This document shows positions 42,056-50,756 of a stretch of DNA of 64,000 nucleotides, one piece after another; position 1 is the first letter of the stretch, and every line of letters begins with the position of its first letter. The stretch covers positions 1-64,000 of the forward strand of contig NZ_JADDRL010000046.1 in assembly GCF_021538895.1 (NCBI RefSeq), given 5' to 3'. The notes beneath the pieces are model-generated. The model made no database searches and was not told where the DNA came from. It was given only the letters and a program-made list of their open reading frames with translations. Source of the stretch: Streptomyces olivochromogenes. GTDB lineage: Bacteria > Actinomycetota > Actinomycetes > Streptomycetales > Streptomycetaceae. The position numbers and the translations under genes are program-made.

Positions 42056-44047
42056 TTACTGGGTGGTCAGCTTGCAGATGACCGGGGTGCCGCTGGCGTT
42101 GAGGCAGGTGTTGCCCGGTGTGATGCGGGTGTCGAGCCAGTAGGCGTCCTTGTCCATGAGGCGCATCTCGCTCATGAACTTGGCGAAGTGGGCGCCCATG
42201 GACTCCTGGTTGTGCATGCCGGAGATCGCGGACCGGCCGCAGACCTCCTTGAAGGTGGGATCGGTGCCGTTGATGCTGAACAGGTGCACGGCGCTCCCGT
42301 ACTTCTTGGCGTAGGTGCCGATGCAGGCGTCGCCGGTGGGGGTGGTGCTGCCGTCCTTGACGGCGGGGTTGAGGCCCCCCTCTGCCGTGGACATGCCGCC
42401 GCTGTTGTAGGTCGAGGCGAAGGCGAACTCGTCGCAGTTGAGTTCGTCTGCGGCGTCGACCAGGGCGCTGGCGTCACCGTTCTCCTTGGCCCAGCCGGTG
42501 GGGCACATACGGCCACGGCTGCGCGTGTTCTGCGCCTTGTCGCCCATGTAGTAGAGGGGCTTGAGGGCGGAGAGGGAACCGGGGTGCTTGGGCGTGTACG
42601 TCTGGATCAGCCACGCGTGCGCTGCGGCCTGGGGGAACGCCTTGGCGTTGAAGGCGTAGGTGGGGGCGGAATTGACGAAGATGCATCCGGTGCCCGGTCC
42701 GGCCGTGGTGGTGTCACAGCGGATCTGGTCCAGGTCGGCGGTGGCCGCGTCGTAGCCCTTGGACCACTGGTAGCCGGTCATGAAGGGGCGGATCCTGCCG
42801 TCGGACGGCAGGATGTTCGCGTCGATCTTCACGTCGGGCTTGTAGAGGTACTGCTGGCCGGCGGTGGAGGCGTCCCACGTGAACGGCGTGGACACGGACG
42901 TGGAGTGCATATCGCCCGGTGTCCACCATGTCTTCTCGGTCCACGCGCCCGGGTCCGGCTCGACGGCCTTGCACGAGCCCTGACACAGGTGCTCGTTGAG
43001 TATCAGGTCGATCTCGGCGAAGTCCAGCGGGATTTGCTGAGCGGGCTCGATGGTGAGGTGCTCGGTGAAGCTGTTCTGTCCGTCGAGTTCGATCAGGCGA
43101 AGGAACGTGAAGTACGCGGTGGCGTCGGGAACGCCATCGGTACGGATGATGACCGGCACGGCGCGGACGTCACACTCGGTCTTCCGGGTGGCGAGAATGC
43201 TCGGGAAGTCCGTGTTGCACCACGGAACATTCGCCTGCGCGGCCGTCGCCTTCATGGACTTGGCAATCTTCTTCGGCGCCTCGTCCTTGGACAGCGGCTT
43301 GCCGAAGCACACCTGCCGGCCGTCGTCACGGACGGCGCTGCACTGCTCGCTCGCCTTGGGTGTCTTCGCGGTGAGGCTGGCGGAGGCGCCGAGCGGCTTG
43401 GTCTGCACCCCGGTGGGCTGCATGTCCGCCACGTTCGGGTCCGGGGCGGTGTAGTCGGGGGTGGGCAACGTCAGGTCGACAGGCATCTCCACGCGGAACG
43501 GCGCCCACGGGGACCAAGTGGTCTCGTACAGGCTGCCATCGAAGGCGGAGGTGTGGAACACGTAGTTGGTGTTCAGGCTGAGCTTGCCCGCGGGGACATC
43601 GACGGTGACCAGGGACCCGGAAGCAACGTACGGGGAGACGATAACGCCGTACTCGGAGTCGTTGAGCTTGACCTTCGTCTTCGGCTTGCCTGCCGCGTCA
43701 GCCGTCCACACCTCGAACGTCAGCGTCGACTTGTCGCCGTCGGCGTCGGTCACCGTGTTCTTCAGCTGAACCTTCTGCGAGATGACCCGCTGGAAACCGG
43801 CCGCGTCCTTGCGCTTGGAGGGCGCTGCCGTCGGGTTCTTGCCCGAGACCGGCCGCGCCCCGGCAGCGGCGACCGACTTCACCTCGGGGCCGCTGGCAGG
43901 GCGGGTGGAGGGGGCCGCGTTCGGGTCAGGCTGGGATGGGTGGCCTAAGTCGGCCGCGCTCGCCGCGCCACTGCTGATGAGCATCAGCACGGCCACGCCA
44001 GCGGCTATGCGCGAGGCCATGCGTTTCCATCTGGATATACCTTGCAA
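42056..44047 (-). CDS. large secreted protein with NucA/NucB nuclease domain
   Basis: 663 residues from TTG 44047, which has GAAGGGA eight bases upstream; ATG 44020 is an alternative. Residues 1-31 are a signal peptide (SRIAAGVAVLMLISSGAASA). The middle (about 80-440) is beta-rich, with a fibronectin-like start (TWSPWAPFRVEMP) and several Cys. The C-terminal quarter shows the NucA/NucB deoxyribonuclease pattern, DELNCDEFAFASTYNSGGMS, with the catalytic Asp-Glu pair, then CIGTYAKKYG. NucB-type enzymes are metal-independent DNases. Such long actinomycete proteins may be secreted nucleases or toxins; no immunity gene was identified next door. Confidence 0.8.
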   Translation of the reverse strand: MQGISRWKRMASRIAAGVAVLMLISSGAASAADLGHPSQPDPNAAPSTRPASGPEVKSVAAAGARPVSGKNPTAAPSKRKDAAGFQRVISQKVQLKNTVTDADGDKSTLTFEVWTADAAGKPKTKVKLNDSEYGVIVSPYVASGSLVTVDVPAGKLSLNTNYVFHTSAFDGSLYETTWSPWAPFRVEMPVDLTLPTPDYTAPDPNVADMQPTGVQTKPLGASASLTAKTPKASEQCSAVRDDGRQVCFGKPLSKDEAPKKIAKSMKATAAQANVPWCNTDFPSILATRKTECDVRAVPVIIRTDGVPDATAYFTFLRLIELDGQNSFTEHLTIEPAQQIPLDFAEIDLILNEHLCQGSCKAVEPDPGAWTEKTWWTPGDMHSTSVSTPFTWDASTAGQQYLYKPDVKIDANILPSDGRIRPFMTGYQWSKGYDAATADLDQIRCDTTTAGPGTGCIFVNSAPTYAFNAKAFPQAAAHAWLIQTYTPKHPGSLSALKPLYYMGDKAQNTRSRGRMCPTGWAKENGDASALVDAADELNCDEFAFASTYNSGGMSTAEGGLNPAVKDGSTTPTGDACIGTYAKKYGSAVHLFSINGTDPTFKEVCGRSAISGMHNQESMGAHFAKFMSEMRLMDKDAYWLDTRITPGNTCLNASGTPVICKLTTQ

Positions 44048-44545
44048 GGCGTGTCCCTTCTGGCCCCTGCCTTCGTACTTCTGGCGGGGCTTGACGATGG
44101 ATATGTCGCGCCTTGACCTTCCTATGACCCGTCGTTAGCTTCCAACAAGACTTCGCGATCCGGAGGTTCGTGTTTAACCGGAGTTAACAGACGTGACCTG
44201 GGACACGGTTGAGACCGAAGGGCAACGATCCCATCACAACCGGCTCCCTCCAGGGGGGCACGGAGCGGCGGCCGAACTCCCTTACCAGAACGGACTGTTG
44301 GCCACGCCGGCAACTCGCCCAGGCGTCACGGATCACCCATACTGGGGCGCGAGGTCGGGAGGCGACCGCGCGGGACACCCGTCGGGGCAGCTCCCCGCGC
44401 CGATGCCCTCCCGTCGTCAGTAGGCCTTCCTGTGCCCCCGGGGAGGCCCACTGGGCTGCCCCGGCTGCGCCCTGCCGGCCCGACGTGCGGAAGGAAACGC
44501 CACAAGTGCCCGACAGCGTGGGTGCCGAAAAGTCATCCGGCCTGC
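44048..44545. other. 498-base region with repeat copy 2, otherwise empty
   Basis: Upstream of the nuclease gene is an A/T-richer patch (TTTAACCGGAGTTAACAG, 44172-44190; GTTTAAC and GTTAAC elements) that may be its promoter or a regulator site. 44264-44322 is the second copy of the 55-60 bp repeat described at 41.16 kb. No gene was recognised. Confidence 0.45.
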
Positions 44546-45005
44546 TCAGGTGGCGTTTCTGTACTCATGGAGGATTTCGCTGAGCCGGTCTCGTCGGTGG
44601 ATCTCCAGCTGGGTGATGTCTGCCGGCGCGGTGATCGGTTCGGGCAATGGACGCAGGGGCGCGGCCTGCTTCAGCATTCGGTGTGGCCGGTGCTCGTTGT
44701 AGTGGGTCTCGAACTCGCGCAGGGTGTGGAGGAGGTGATGCTGGTTCCAGATCAGGGTGTGGTTGAGGAGTTCGCGCCGGCAGGTCTGTATCCAGCGCTC
44801 CATGAGGGAGTTCATCGGGGGCATCCGGATGCCGGTGGCGACGACGGTCAAGCCGGTGTCGGCCATCAGGGCGTCGAAGGCGGCCGTGAGCTTCGAGTCG
44901 CGGTCGCGAATGAGGAACCTGGCTGTGCTGCCCGCGTCCTTGAGGTCCATGAGGAGGTTGCGTCCCAGCTGCACGATCCTGTGCCGTTCGGTAACTCGTC
45001 GCCGC
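44546..45005 (-). pseudogene. integrase-core transposase, C-terminal two-thirds
   Basis: The minus frame reads VQLGRNLLMDLKDAGSTARF, LIRDRDSKLTAAFDALMADT (second catalytic Asp), MPPMNSLMERWIQTCRRELL (catalytic Glu), and HRPHRMLKQAAPLRPLPEP to ILHEYRNAT. This is an rve-type transposase of the IS3/IS481 group lacking its helix-turn-helix and first Asp. It is related to the fragment at 34.87-35.11 kb. Upstream (45009-45095) a different integrase tail ending VLSGVINEYRYMA is fused on, so two elements were joined by deletion. Confidence 0.65.
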
Positions 45006-45289
45006 TGGTCAGGCCATGTACCTGTACTCGTTGATCACACCGCTGAGGACACGGTGAGTAGAAGCCGGTGAGCAGCCAGGTTGGTCGTAGTCACCGGTTG
45101 CTTCTGGACGAGGGGCGGGAGCTGCGCCCGGGCCTGGTGTGGGCGATGAGCGTTGTAGTGCCGGGTGCAGGCATCGAGGACCTGGCAAGCATGGGTCTCG
45201 TTTCATATCAGCAGGTGGTCGAGGGCCTCGCGCCGCAGGGTTCGGATGACCCGTTCGCAGTGCGCGTTCATCCGGCACACCGCCATGGA

Positions 45290-45470
45290 CGAGCAGGTTC
45301 GCGTCGTCGAACGCGGCGAGCGTCGCCGCTGGCCTGTGGGAAGATTTCACTTGCGGCGTGCCTCCTTGCTGGGGGCTGGAAGCTTAGGGACTCCCATCCT
45401 CCCCAAGTCACAGGGCACGCCTTCTTCATGGGGCCAGCGTCAGACGGTCACCGATCGGTGAATCCAGGGT
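45290..45470 (-). pseudogene. IS1380-family remnant A (5' end of transposase plus element end)
   Basis: The minus strand has SSHRPAATLAAFDDANLLVH then GG, the N-terminus of IS1380-type transposases, preceded by an untranslated end with TCACCGATCGGTGAATCCAG (45440-45459). The same arrangement, including GGAAGATTTCACTT and the ACCGATCGGTG end, recurs at 48.44-48.62 kb. Only about 25 codons of the transposase survive here. Confidence 0.55.
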
Positions 45471-45765
45471 CAGCCTCGATCCACCAGTCGGTTTCTGGTT
45501 TGGTCTTTTTCGGTTTCGAGGACCGTGCCGTGGTGCTGCGGCTGGGTGTAGGCAGCTGGTACTTGCTGGTCTGCCCGGCTCTTCCACGGTTCGGCTCGGG
45601 TTGGACCCTGGTGGGCGGGATGGTCAGTGACGTCAGGGTGCCTCGGGCGGCGGGTGGGTGGTGGCGAACAGTTGCGTCCACGCGTGCTGCCAGGGCCAGT
45701 TGTTCGGCAGATGCAGTGCGTGAGGACTCAGCCGTTTGTGAAGAATTATCCCTTTTCTGCGTGAA
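45471..45765. other. 295-base stretch, no gene recognised
   Basis: Sequence between IS1380 remnant A and the stop of the M48 peptidase gene. It contains no convincing open frame on either strand. Confidence 0.35.
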
Positions 45766-47535
45766 TCAGTGTGGCATGAGCTGTCTTAGCGCTGTTCTGG
45801 CCCGCTCATAGCGCATGCTGACCATGGCGCCTTCGTTGGGCGCATCCAGGTCGTAGCCGGAGCGGCACTGCAGGGCCTGGGCCTCGGCCGCCGACGTGAG
45901 CAACCGCTTCCAGGCCTTTCCGCCCGCGCCGGAGTCCGGAAAGACCGGCAGTTCCAGCGCGTCGCTCACCGTCGCACCCAAGGCGGCACAGTGGGCGTCG
46001 GCGGCATCGGATCTCGCGGCCTGATCCGGAAGGTATGTGTCGAACCGGCCGAGCACCGCGGAGCCTCCGCGCTCGTACCAGCCGGCGGCCCGGTCCTTGG
46101 CTGCGGCGCTCACCGCGGGCCCGTCGCGCCACCCTTTGATCTCGTCGGCCATCTCGCCCAGACTGGCAGCTGCCTGCTTCGCCCAGTCATCCTCCGCCTG
46201 CGCCCAATTCGCGAACGGGTTCACCGCGAAGGCGCCGATCAGCCAGATGACGCCGTACATCCAGGCGCGGGCCGCACTCGCCTCGTCCGCACTCCGCGCC
46301 TTGCGGCGCGGGAATACCGCAAAGCCGGTGGCGATGATGAGCGGCCCCAGCAGATACGCGAGATAGATCACCGTCTGCGCCGGGACCGCGTCGAGCTTGA
46401 GCCAGGAGATCACCGAGTAGGTGATGGTCACGTACGCGACGAGGAAGACCGCGAGCTGCAGCTTCGTGCCGCCTTTGTCCTCGGAGCGAGGGTTGTCGAT
46501 TTCGGCCAGCCGCTCACTCCAGGTCGGGTGGTTGCGCAGAAAGCGGGGGAGCCGATGCCGGGGCAGCGCGGCGGACCGCGATTCCGCCTGCTTCTTCCAC
46601 ACCTCGCGGTCGCTCCCGGACTCGAATACGGCATCCCGGTCGGCGACCAGCTCACGATGGCGCAGGATGTCGGCCCTGGCCACGTAGACCAGCGCGGTGA
46701 GCACCACCGCGAGCAGCGCGGTCTTCGCTCCGGGCTCGTATCCGTCCCAGTACGCCCGCTCGACGCTCTGAAAGCGGTCGTGCAGCACCAGGGCCGCATC
46801 CAGGGCCAGGCAGGGCAGCAGCACGGCGATCAGGAAGACCCGCCACAGGGCGACGGCGAGATAGGCCAGGTCGACGTCCCGGTTACGCACATGGGCGAGC
46901 TCATGCAGCACGACCGCGTCGAAATGCGGCCTGTCCTTGGTCGTCCGTCTCGGCAGCAGCCCCACGTTCAGGCAGACGGTGTAGCGGCCGAAGCTGCCGA
47001 AAGCCAGCGCACCGGCGGACAGCGCCCGGGGATTGCACACGAAGCCGGGCAACCGGTCCTGGGGCAGCTTGGCGCGCCGTGCCAGCCGGGCCAGATGCGC
47101 CAGCCGCTCGTCGCCCCCGCTATCGCCATCCATGGCTGCCGCGATCCGCTGCGCGGAATACAACTCCGGGAGCCGGTCCTTGCGCTGCCGCCACCGCGGC
47201 AGCCACCGGTACAGCAGCACGGCCGCCACCGCGACGCCGGCGGTCCACAGCACGGTCGCGTACAGCGCGGTCCGAGCACCGTCCGCCCGGCAGGCGACCA
47301 GCTTCTGGTGGAAACGCAGCCCCAACTCGGTGCGCCACTCCGGCCCTTGGAGATCCATGCCGGCCGCGGAGGCGCAGTGCGGGAGCGAGGTCGCGGAGTG
47401 ATAGGTGAGCACCGCCTCGCCGATGAGGGTGCTTGCGGACGCGAGCAGCACCGTGACCAGCATCAGCATCCGCCGGGTGGTCGCACGCGCAGTCAGCGCA
47501 CGCGCGGTGAGCGCTCGTGACTGCGCCGTCGTCAT
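45766..47535 (-). CDS. M48-family membrane metalloprotease
   Basis: 589 residues from ATG 47535, which overlaps the stop of the upstream gene in an ATGA, indicating translational coupling. Two helices near 22-42 and 92-112 precede the catalytic domain. The zinc motif is H211-ELAH215 and the third ligand is the Glu of HRELVADRD about 100 residues later, as in HtpX/Ste24-type M48 proteases. Further helices follow (LAVFLVAYVTITYSVISWLK, TVIYLAYLLGPLIIATGFAV, AWMYGVIWLIGAFAVN), then a soluble C-terminal region. Likely a membrane-protein quality-control or maturation protease; its partner gene suggests a two-protein unit. Confidence 0.88.
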   Translation of the reverse strand: MTTAQSRALTARALTARATTRRMLMLVTVLLASASTLIGEAVLTYHSATSLPHCASAAGMDLQGPEWRTELGLRFHQKLVACRADGARTALYATVLWTAGVAVAAVLLYRWLPRWRQRKDRLPELYSAQRIAAAMDGDSGGDERLAHLARLARRAKLPQDRLPGFVCNPRALSAGALAFGSFGRYTVCLNVGLLPRRTTKDRPHFDAVVLHELAHVRNRDVDLAYLAVALWRVFLIAVLLPCLALDAALVLHDRFQSVERAYWDGYEPGAKTALLAVVLTALVYVARADILRHRELVADRDAVFESGSDREVWKKQAESRSAALPRHRLPRFLRNHPTWSERLAEIDNPRSEDKGGTKLQLAVFLVAYVTITYSVISWLKLDAVPAQTVIYLAYLLGPLIIATGFAVFPRRKARSADEASAARAWMYGVIWLIGAFAVNPFANWAQAEDDWAKQAAASLGEMADEIKGWRDGPAVSAAAKDRAAGWYERGGSAVLGRFDTYLPDQAARSDAADAHCAALGATVSDALELPVFPDSGAGGKAWKRLLTSAAEAQALQCRSGYDLDAPNEGAMVSMRYERARTALRQLMPH

Positions 47536-47996
47536 TGCCCGGACGGCCCCATGGCCAGCCGGGCGACGACGGCTTCCCCGAGCTGCTTCGCGGCCGCGTC
47601 CTCGAGGCCCCGCAGGCGCGCCTCGCCGTAGACGCGCTGGTAGACCGCCTTCTGCTGCTCGGGGGCCAGCGGCATCGGGTCGGCGGCAACGCCTGTGCCG
47701 CGGGCGGGAGTCCGGGAGAAGCGTGCCCTGATACGGGCGAAGAAGCCGTCCGCCGCGACGCCCGCTCCCCGGGTGACGAACTCGTTCACCACCAGCCATA
47801 CGACGGGAGTGATCAGGCTGGCGGCTTCCGCCACGCCGAAGCCGAGCAGCTCGTCGCCTTCGGGCCGGGTGAACAGCCGAGTGATGCCGTCGTCGTCGAG
47901 TGGCTGCAGATTCTCGAGCAACTCCCGCTCATGCGGCACATGTTCGACAACGAGCTGCGAGACGATCCCCCGTACGGACGCGGCCATGGCGGCCAT
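47532..47996 (-). CDS. hypothetical partner of the M48 protease
   Basis: 154 residues from ATG 47996 (ATG 47987 also possible). The protein has a hydrophilic N-terminus (IVSQLVVEHVPHERELLENL), one hydrophobic segment (AEAASLITPVVWLVVNEFVT) that could be a membrane helix, and a helical C-terminus (LAPEQQKAVYQRVYGEARLR). It overlaps the M48 gene by four bases. Similar short proteins paired with M48 proteases occur in Streptomyces, but no function is known to me. Its 5' flank has been replaced by an IS1380 remnant, so the native promoter is probably gone. Confidence 0.7.
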   Translation of the reverse strand: MAAMAASVRGIVSQLVVEHVPHERELLENLQPLDDDGITRLFTRPEGDELLGFGVAEAASLITPVVWLVVNEFVTRGAGVAADGFFARIRARFSRTPARGTGVAADPMPLAPEQQKAVYQRVYGEARLRGLEDAAAKQLGEAVVARLAMGPSGQ

Positions 47997-48620
47997 TGTA
48001 ACAGATGACCTTGGTGTAGCCGTGCTCGGCTCCCTGCTTGTCGGCGCCGTAGACCTCCTTCACCTTGGAGTCGAGGTCCAGGTAGACCACCTGATCCGAG
48101 CCCGGCAGCAACTGCACTGTCCGCCCAGCGCGCAGGTGAACGCGCGGGCGGCGGACTGGATTTGCCGCACAGGCCCCAGGTGAACGCGCGCAGGAAGGAG
48201 CCGAGGGTGGAGGGGGCCCGCATGCCGGTGAAGACCCGGCGCATCGCGCCGTGCCGGAGCACGTTTGTGTCGTCGATGCCGCCCACCCCGGCGAGCATGG
48301 CGGAGACCAGCGACATCACCTTCGCGTCCGGCACGGCGCCAGCTCCGTTGCCCGCCCTGTCGAGGCGAACCCTCGCGGATCAGCGTCGGCAGGCCGCACC
48401 GCTCGGCCAGGCGCACCGCCGGGGCCAGCCCGCCGTGCGTAAGCAGGTTCAGTTCGTCAAACGCGGCGAACGTCGCCGCGGGTGGGAAGATTTCACTTCC
48501 GAGGTGCCTTGCTGGTCCGGCCTGGTAGAAGCGTGAAGAACTCCCATCATCCCAGCTCAGCGGGTACCTCTCTGCATCCAGCCCTCCCCCCGGCCCGTCA
48601 CCGATCGGTGGATCCAGGTT
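47997..48620 (-). pseudogene. IS1380-family remnant B, transposase N-terminal half, frameshifted
   Basis: Starting near 48490 on the minus strand: PPAATFAAFDELNLLTHGGL then APAVRLAERCGLPTLI in one frame; DAKVMSLVSAMLAGVGGIDD and NVLRHGAMRRVFTGMRAPST, LGSFLRAFTWG in a second; VRQIQSAARAF and LLPGSDQVVYLDLDSKVKEV, YGADKQGAEHGYTKV in others. Together they form the first 180 or so residues of an IS1380 transposase up to the first catalytic Asp (LDLDS). The element end with ACCGATCGGTGGATCCAGG is at 48599-48617. The 3' half is missing. Confidence 0.65.
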
Positions 48621-48922
48621 CAGGGATGGACCAGTCCTCCCTAAAACAGCTTCCTTCTTCATAGTCCGAACAGGTCTGCTGCGTTGTCGTGGCACACCGC
48701 CCGCAGCCACTCCTCGCCAAGGGCCAGCCGCTCCAGGGCCACCGGGTGGGGTCACGCCCTGATCGGCCAGTCGACGCTGTGCTGCATCCGAACGAAAAGA
48801 CCTGCGGCCGCGGGCCGAAGGCTGGGAGGCGGATGTGGCTTGCGGGCGGGTTCTCGCCCGCCGGGCCGCGCATTAGGCTGCGACCGCTCCGAAATCTGGC
48901 GATCTTTTGGAGGGTGTGCAGG

Positions 48923-49648
48923 ATGAACCGAGCTCTCATGACCGCATTGGCGGCAGCAGCGTTGGTCGTGTCCGGGGGCAGCACCACCGCCTCCGCTGAC
49001 GATGCCCCGCCGCGAACCACGCACGGTCCTTGCCAGTACACCCAGACCCCGGACGAGCCGGCGGCGCGGCGGGTTCCCCTGCCGCCCGACCCGCGGCACA
49101 CCCCCAGTCACGGCGCGGTCGGTATGGCTGTCCGGACCAGCCAGGGCCCGCTCCCGCTGAGTCTGGACCGGGCGAAGGCGCCGTGCACGGTCCAGAGCTT
49201 TGTGCACCTGGCGCGGCACCGGTTCTACGACCGCACGGTGTGCCATCGGTTGACGGCGTATCCGACGCTGAAGGTCCTGCAGTGTGGCGACCCGACCGGC
49301 ACTGGCGAGGGTGGGCCGGGGTACAAGTACAAGGACGAGCTGCCGGTGGACCTGCCGCCGGCACCGAGCGATCCGACCGGCGTCCGTCGCCTTTACGGGC
49401 GCGGTTTGCTGGCGATGGCCAACGCCGGGCCTAACACGAACGGTTCGCAGTTCTTCGTCGTCTACGGCAATTCCGCGCTGCGACCGGACTACACGGTGTT
49501 CGGCACTGTCGGTGCCGCCGGCCTGAAGACTCTCGACAAGATCGCTGCTGGCGGGATCGAGCCAACTTCGCAGGACCCGGCGCCTGTCGACGGCACGCCC
49601 GTGCTGCGGACCGAGCTGCTCAGCGTCCGGCCGTCCTGCCGGCCCTGA
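48923..49648 (+). CDS. secreted cyclophilin-type peptidyl-prolyl isomerase
   Basis: 241 residues from ATG 48923 with GGAGGG nine bases upstream. A signal peptide (MNRALMTALAAAALVVSGGS) and a Pro-rich spacer precede a cyclophilin domain: TVQSFVHLARHRFYDRTVCH, GTGEGGPGYKYKDEL, GLLAMANAGPNTNGSQFFV and VYGNSALRPDYTVFGTV. The usual catalytic Arg (YDRT-CHRL), Gln (GSQFF) and Phe are present. It would assist folding of exported proteins outside the membrane. Monocistronic; its own promoter should lie in 48621-48922. Confidence 0.9.
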   Translation: MNRALMTALAAAALVVSGGSTTASADDAPPRTTHGPCQYTQTPDEPAARRVPLPPDPRHTPSHGAVGMAVRTSQGPLPLSLDRAKAPCTVQSFVHLARHRFYDRTVCHRLTAYPTLKVLQCGDPTGTGEGGPGYKYKDELPVDLPPAPSDPTGVRRLYGRGLLAMANAGPNTNGSQFFVVYGNSALRPDYTVFGTVGAAGLKTLDKIAAGGIEPTSQDPAPVDGTPVLRTELLSVRPSCRP

Positions 49649-49691
49649 TGAACTGTGGTGCGGTCACCGTGCGTCCAGCTACGTGCCTGGT

Positions 49692-49786
49692 CTCACGGTG
49701 ATGTGAAGTAGCCGTTGCCGACGTCCGCCCAGGTGACGTCGCCGATGTTGTCGTAGAAGGTGGCCAGGTCAGCTGGTAGGAGGTTC
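49692..49786 (-). pseudogene. SUKH (SMI1/KNR4)-like fragment
   Basis: From GTG 49786 the minus strand codes LLPADLATFYDNIGDVTWAD then VGNGYFTSP and stops at 49692. The LP-DL-FY...G-V...D-GNGYF pattern is the first conserved block of SMI1/KNR4 (SUKH) proteins, often immunity proteins to secreted toxins. Only about 30 residues remain. Confidence 0.35.
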
Positions 49787-50250
49787 ACATGTAGGCCCCG
49801 CCGCTGCCGTTCGAGCCGATGACCACTTGCCCTCCTAGGATCTTCGTGGAGCGACTTGTGGGAGCGGCGTATGGTGCGGGCCCTACGCCGCCGAGGACTG
49901 GTTCACGTGGCCGGCACGGTGGCGCCCGCTGCAGCCCCGGCGTCGAGAGTGTCATTCCAAGCGGGCGGCCCTGCCGGCGCAGGGGCGCCCCGCGTTGGGT
50001 GATCCCCCATCCCCGCTCTGGCAACGGAGTTGGGTGGATCGTCAAGTGGGCGCGTCGAGATATGAGTAGCCGCGGCTGTTGCTCTCACATGCCCAGTCGG
50101 CACCGGGCATCGGCTGTCAAATGGCTGCGCTTGACGATCGAGTTTGAACACGGGGGCCATGTGTTGTGAGGGGCGGGGAGGATGGGTGGGTGCTGTCCCG
50201 GGTCCGAGGTCTGGGTCATGATATTTCTGACCGATGAGAGGCTCAGGCGG

Positions 50251-50358
50251 GTGAGTGAGACACCACCGAACACCCTGCAATACCGCTTTGACGGGCCAGA
50301 AGACGCTCCGGTCCTGATCTTGGGTCCCTCACTGGGTACCACATGGCACATGTCGTAG
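50251..50358 (+). pseudogene. 3-oxoadipate enol-lactonase (PcaD-like) N-terminal fragment
   Basis: GTG 50251 codes SETPPNTLQYRFDGPEDAPV then LILGPSLGTTWHM, followed by a TAG at 50356. This is the start of PcaD-type alpha/beta hydrolases of the beta-ketoadipate pathway, where the next residue is normally Trp (MWDRQ). The remaining 220 residues are missing. 49819-50250 holds no recognisable gene. Confidence 0.55.
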
Positions 50359-50408
50359 AAACCGTCCATGGGCGTTCAGTTGGTCCAGGGTGAGCGCGTA
50401 AGTCCAGG

Positions 50409-50756
50409 TCAGAGCCTTGTGACATGAGTGCGTCCGCAGGGTTGGTGACCCGCATGTGATCGCTCGTGACACGTGAGGACCCCGTCGGCTGGCTTCGGCG
50501 GGGGTCCTGCGTAGACGGGGGGCGCGGCCTGGCGCGGCTTCCGAGTGGGTGGTGTCTCGCCTGATGTCGGCTCCTCCGCAGCGGTTCGGGCGTCCAGCTG
50601 CTGCTGGCGGGCGACCTGTTCCGCGGCAGCGACGTGGTCGATCGGGGCCTGGGCGAGTGGTTCCCGGGAGTGGTGCAGGAACGCCTGCCCGAGCAGCCGA
50701 CCCGCCGCACGAAGGTACTCCCCGGTGCGAAATACTCTCCCGATGAGTTCACGCAC
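50409..50756 (-). CDS. hypothetical protein
   Basis: 115 residues from GTG 50756. The first 60 residues are well-formed helix-rich protein (MRELIGRVFRTGEYLRAAGR, LLGQAFLHHSREPLAQAPID, HVAAAEQVARQQQLDARTA) with strong third-position GC; the remainder is Pro-rich. No family is recognised. Its start overlaps that of the divergent acetyltransferase gene by 14 bases. A hairpin (about 50476-50510) lies inside the 3' part, so the natural end may be earlier. Confidence 0.5.
   Translation of the reverse strand: MRELIGRVFRTGEYLRAAGRLLGQAFLHHSREPLAQAPIDHVAAAEQVARQQQLDARTAAEEPTSGETPPTRKPRQAAPPVYAGPPPKPADGVLTCHERSHAGHQPCGRTHVTRL

Noticed and set aside
42044..43948. 634-codon plus-strand open frame
   Set aside because: It is exactly antisense to the secreted NucB-domain protein, is rich in Val/Gly/Arg runs and has no family motifs; high third-position GC keeps the reverse frame open.
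41364..44047. Toxin-immunity pair made of the NucB-domain protein and DUF6461-like protein as a firm annotation
   Set aside because: The genes are convergent, with a terminator between them, and the DUF6461/SUKH resemblance is weak, so this is kept only as a hypothesis.
45991..47520. 509-codon plus-strand open frame
   Set aside because: Shadow of the M48 protease gene; composition is Gly/Arg/Pro-rich without motifs.
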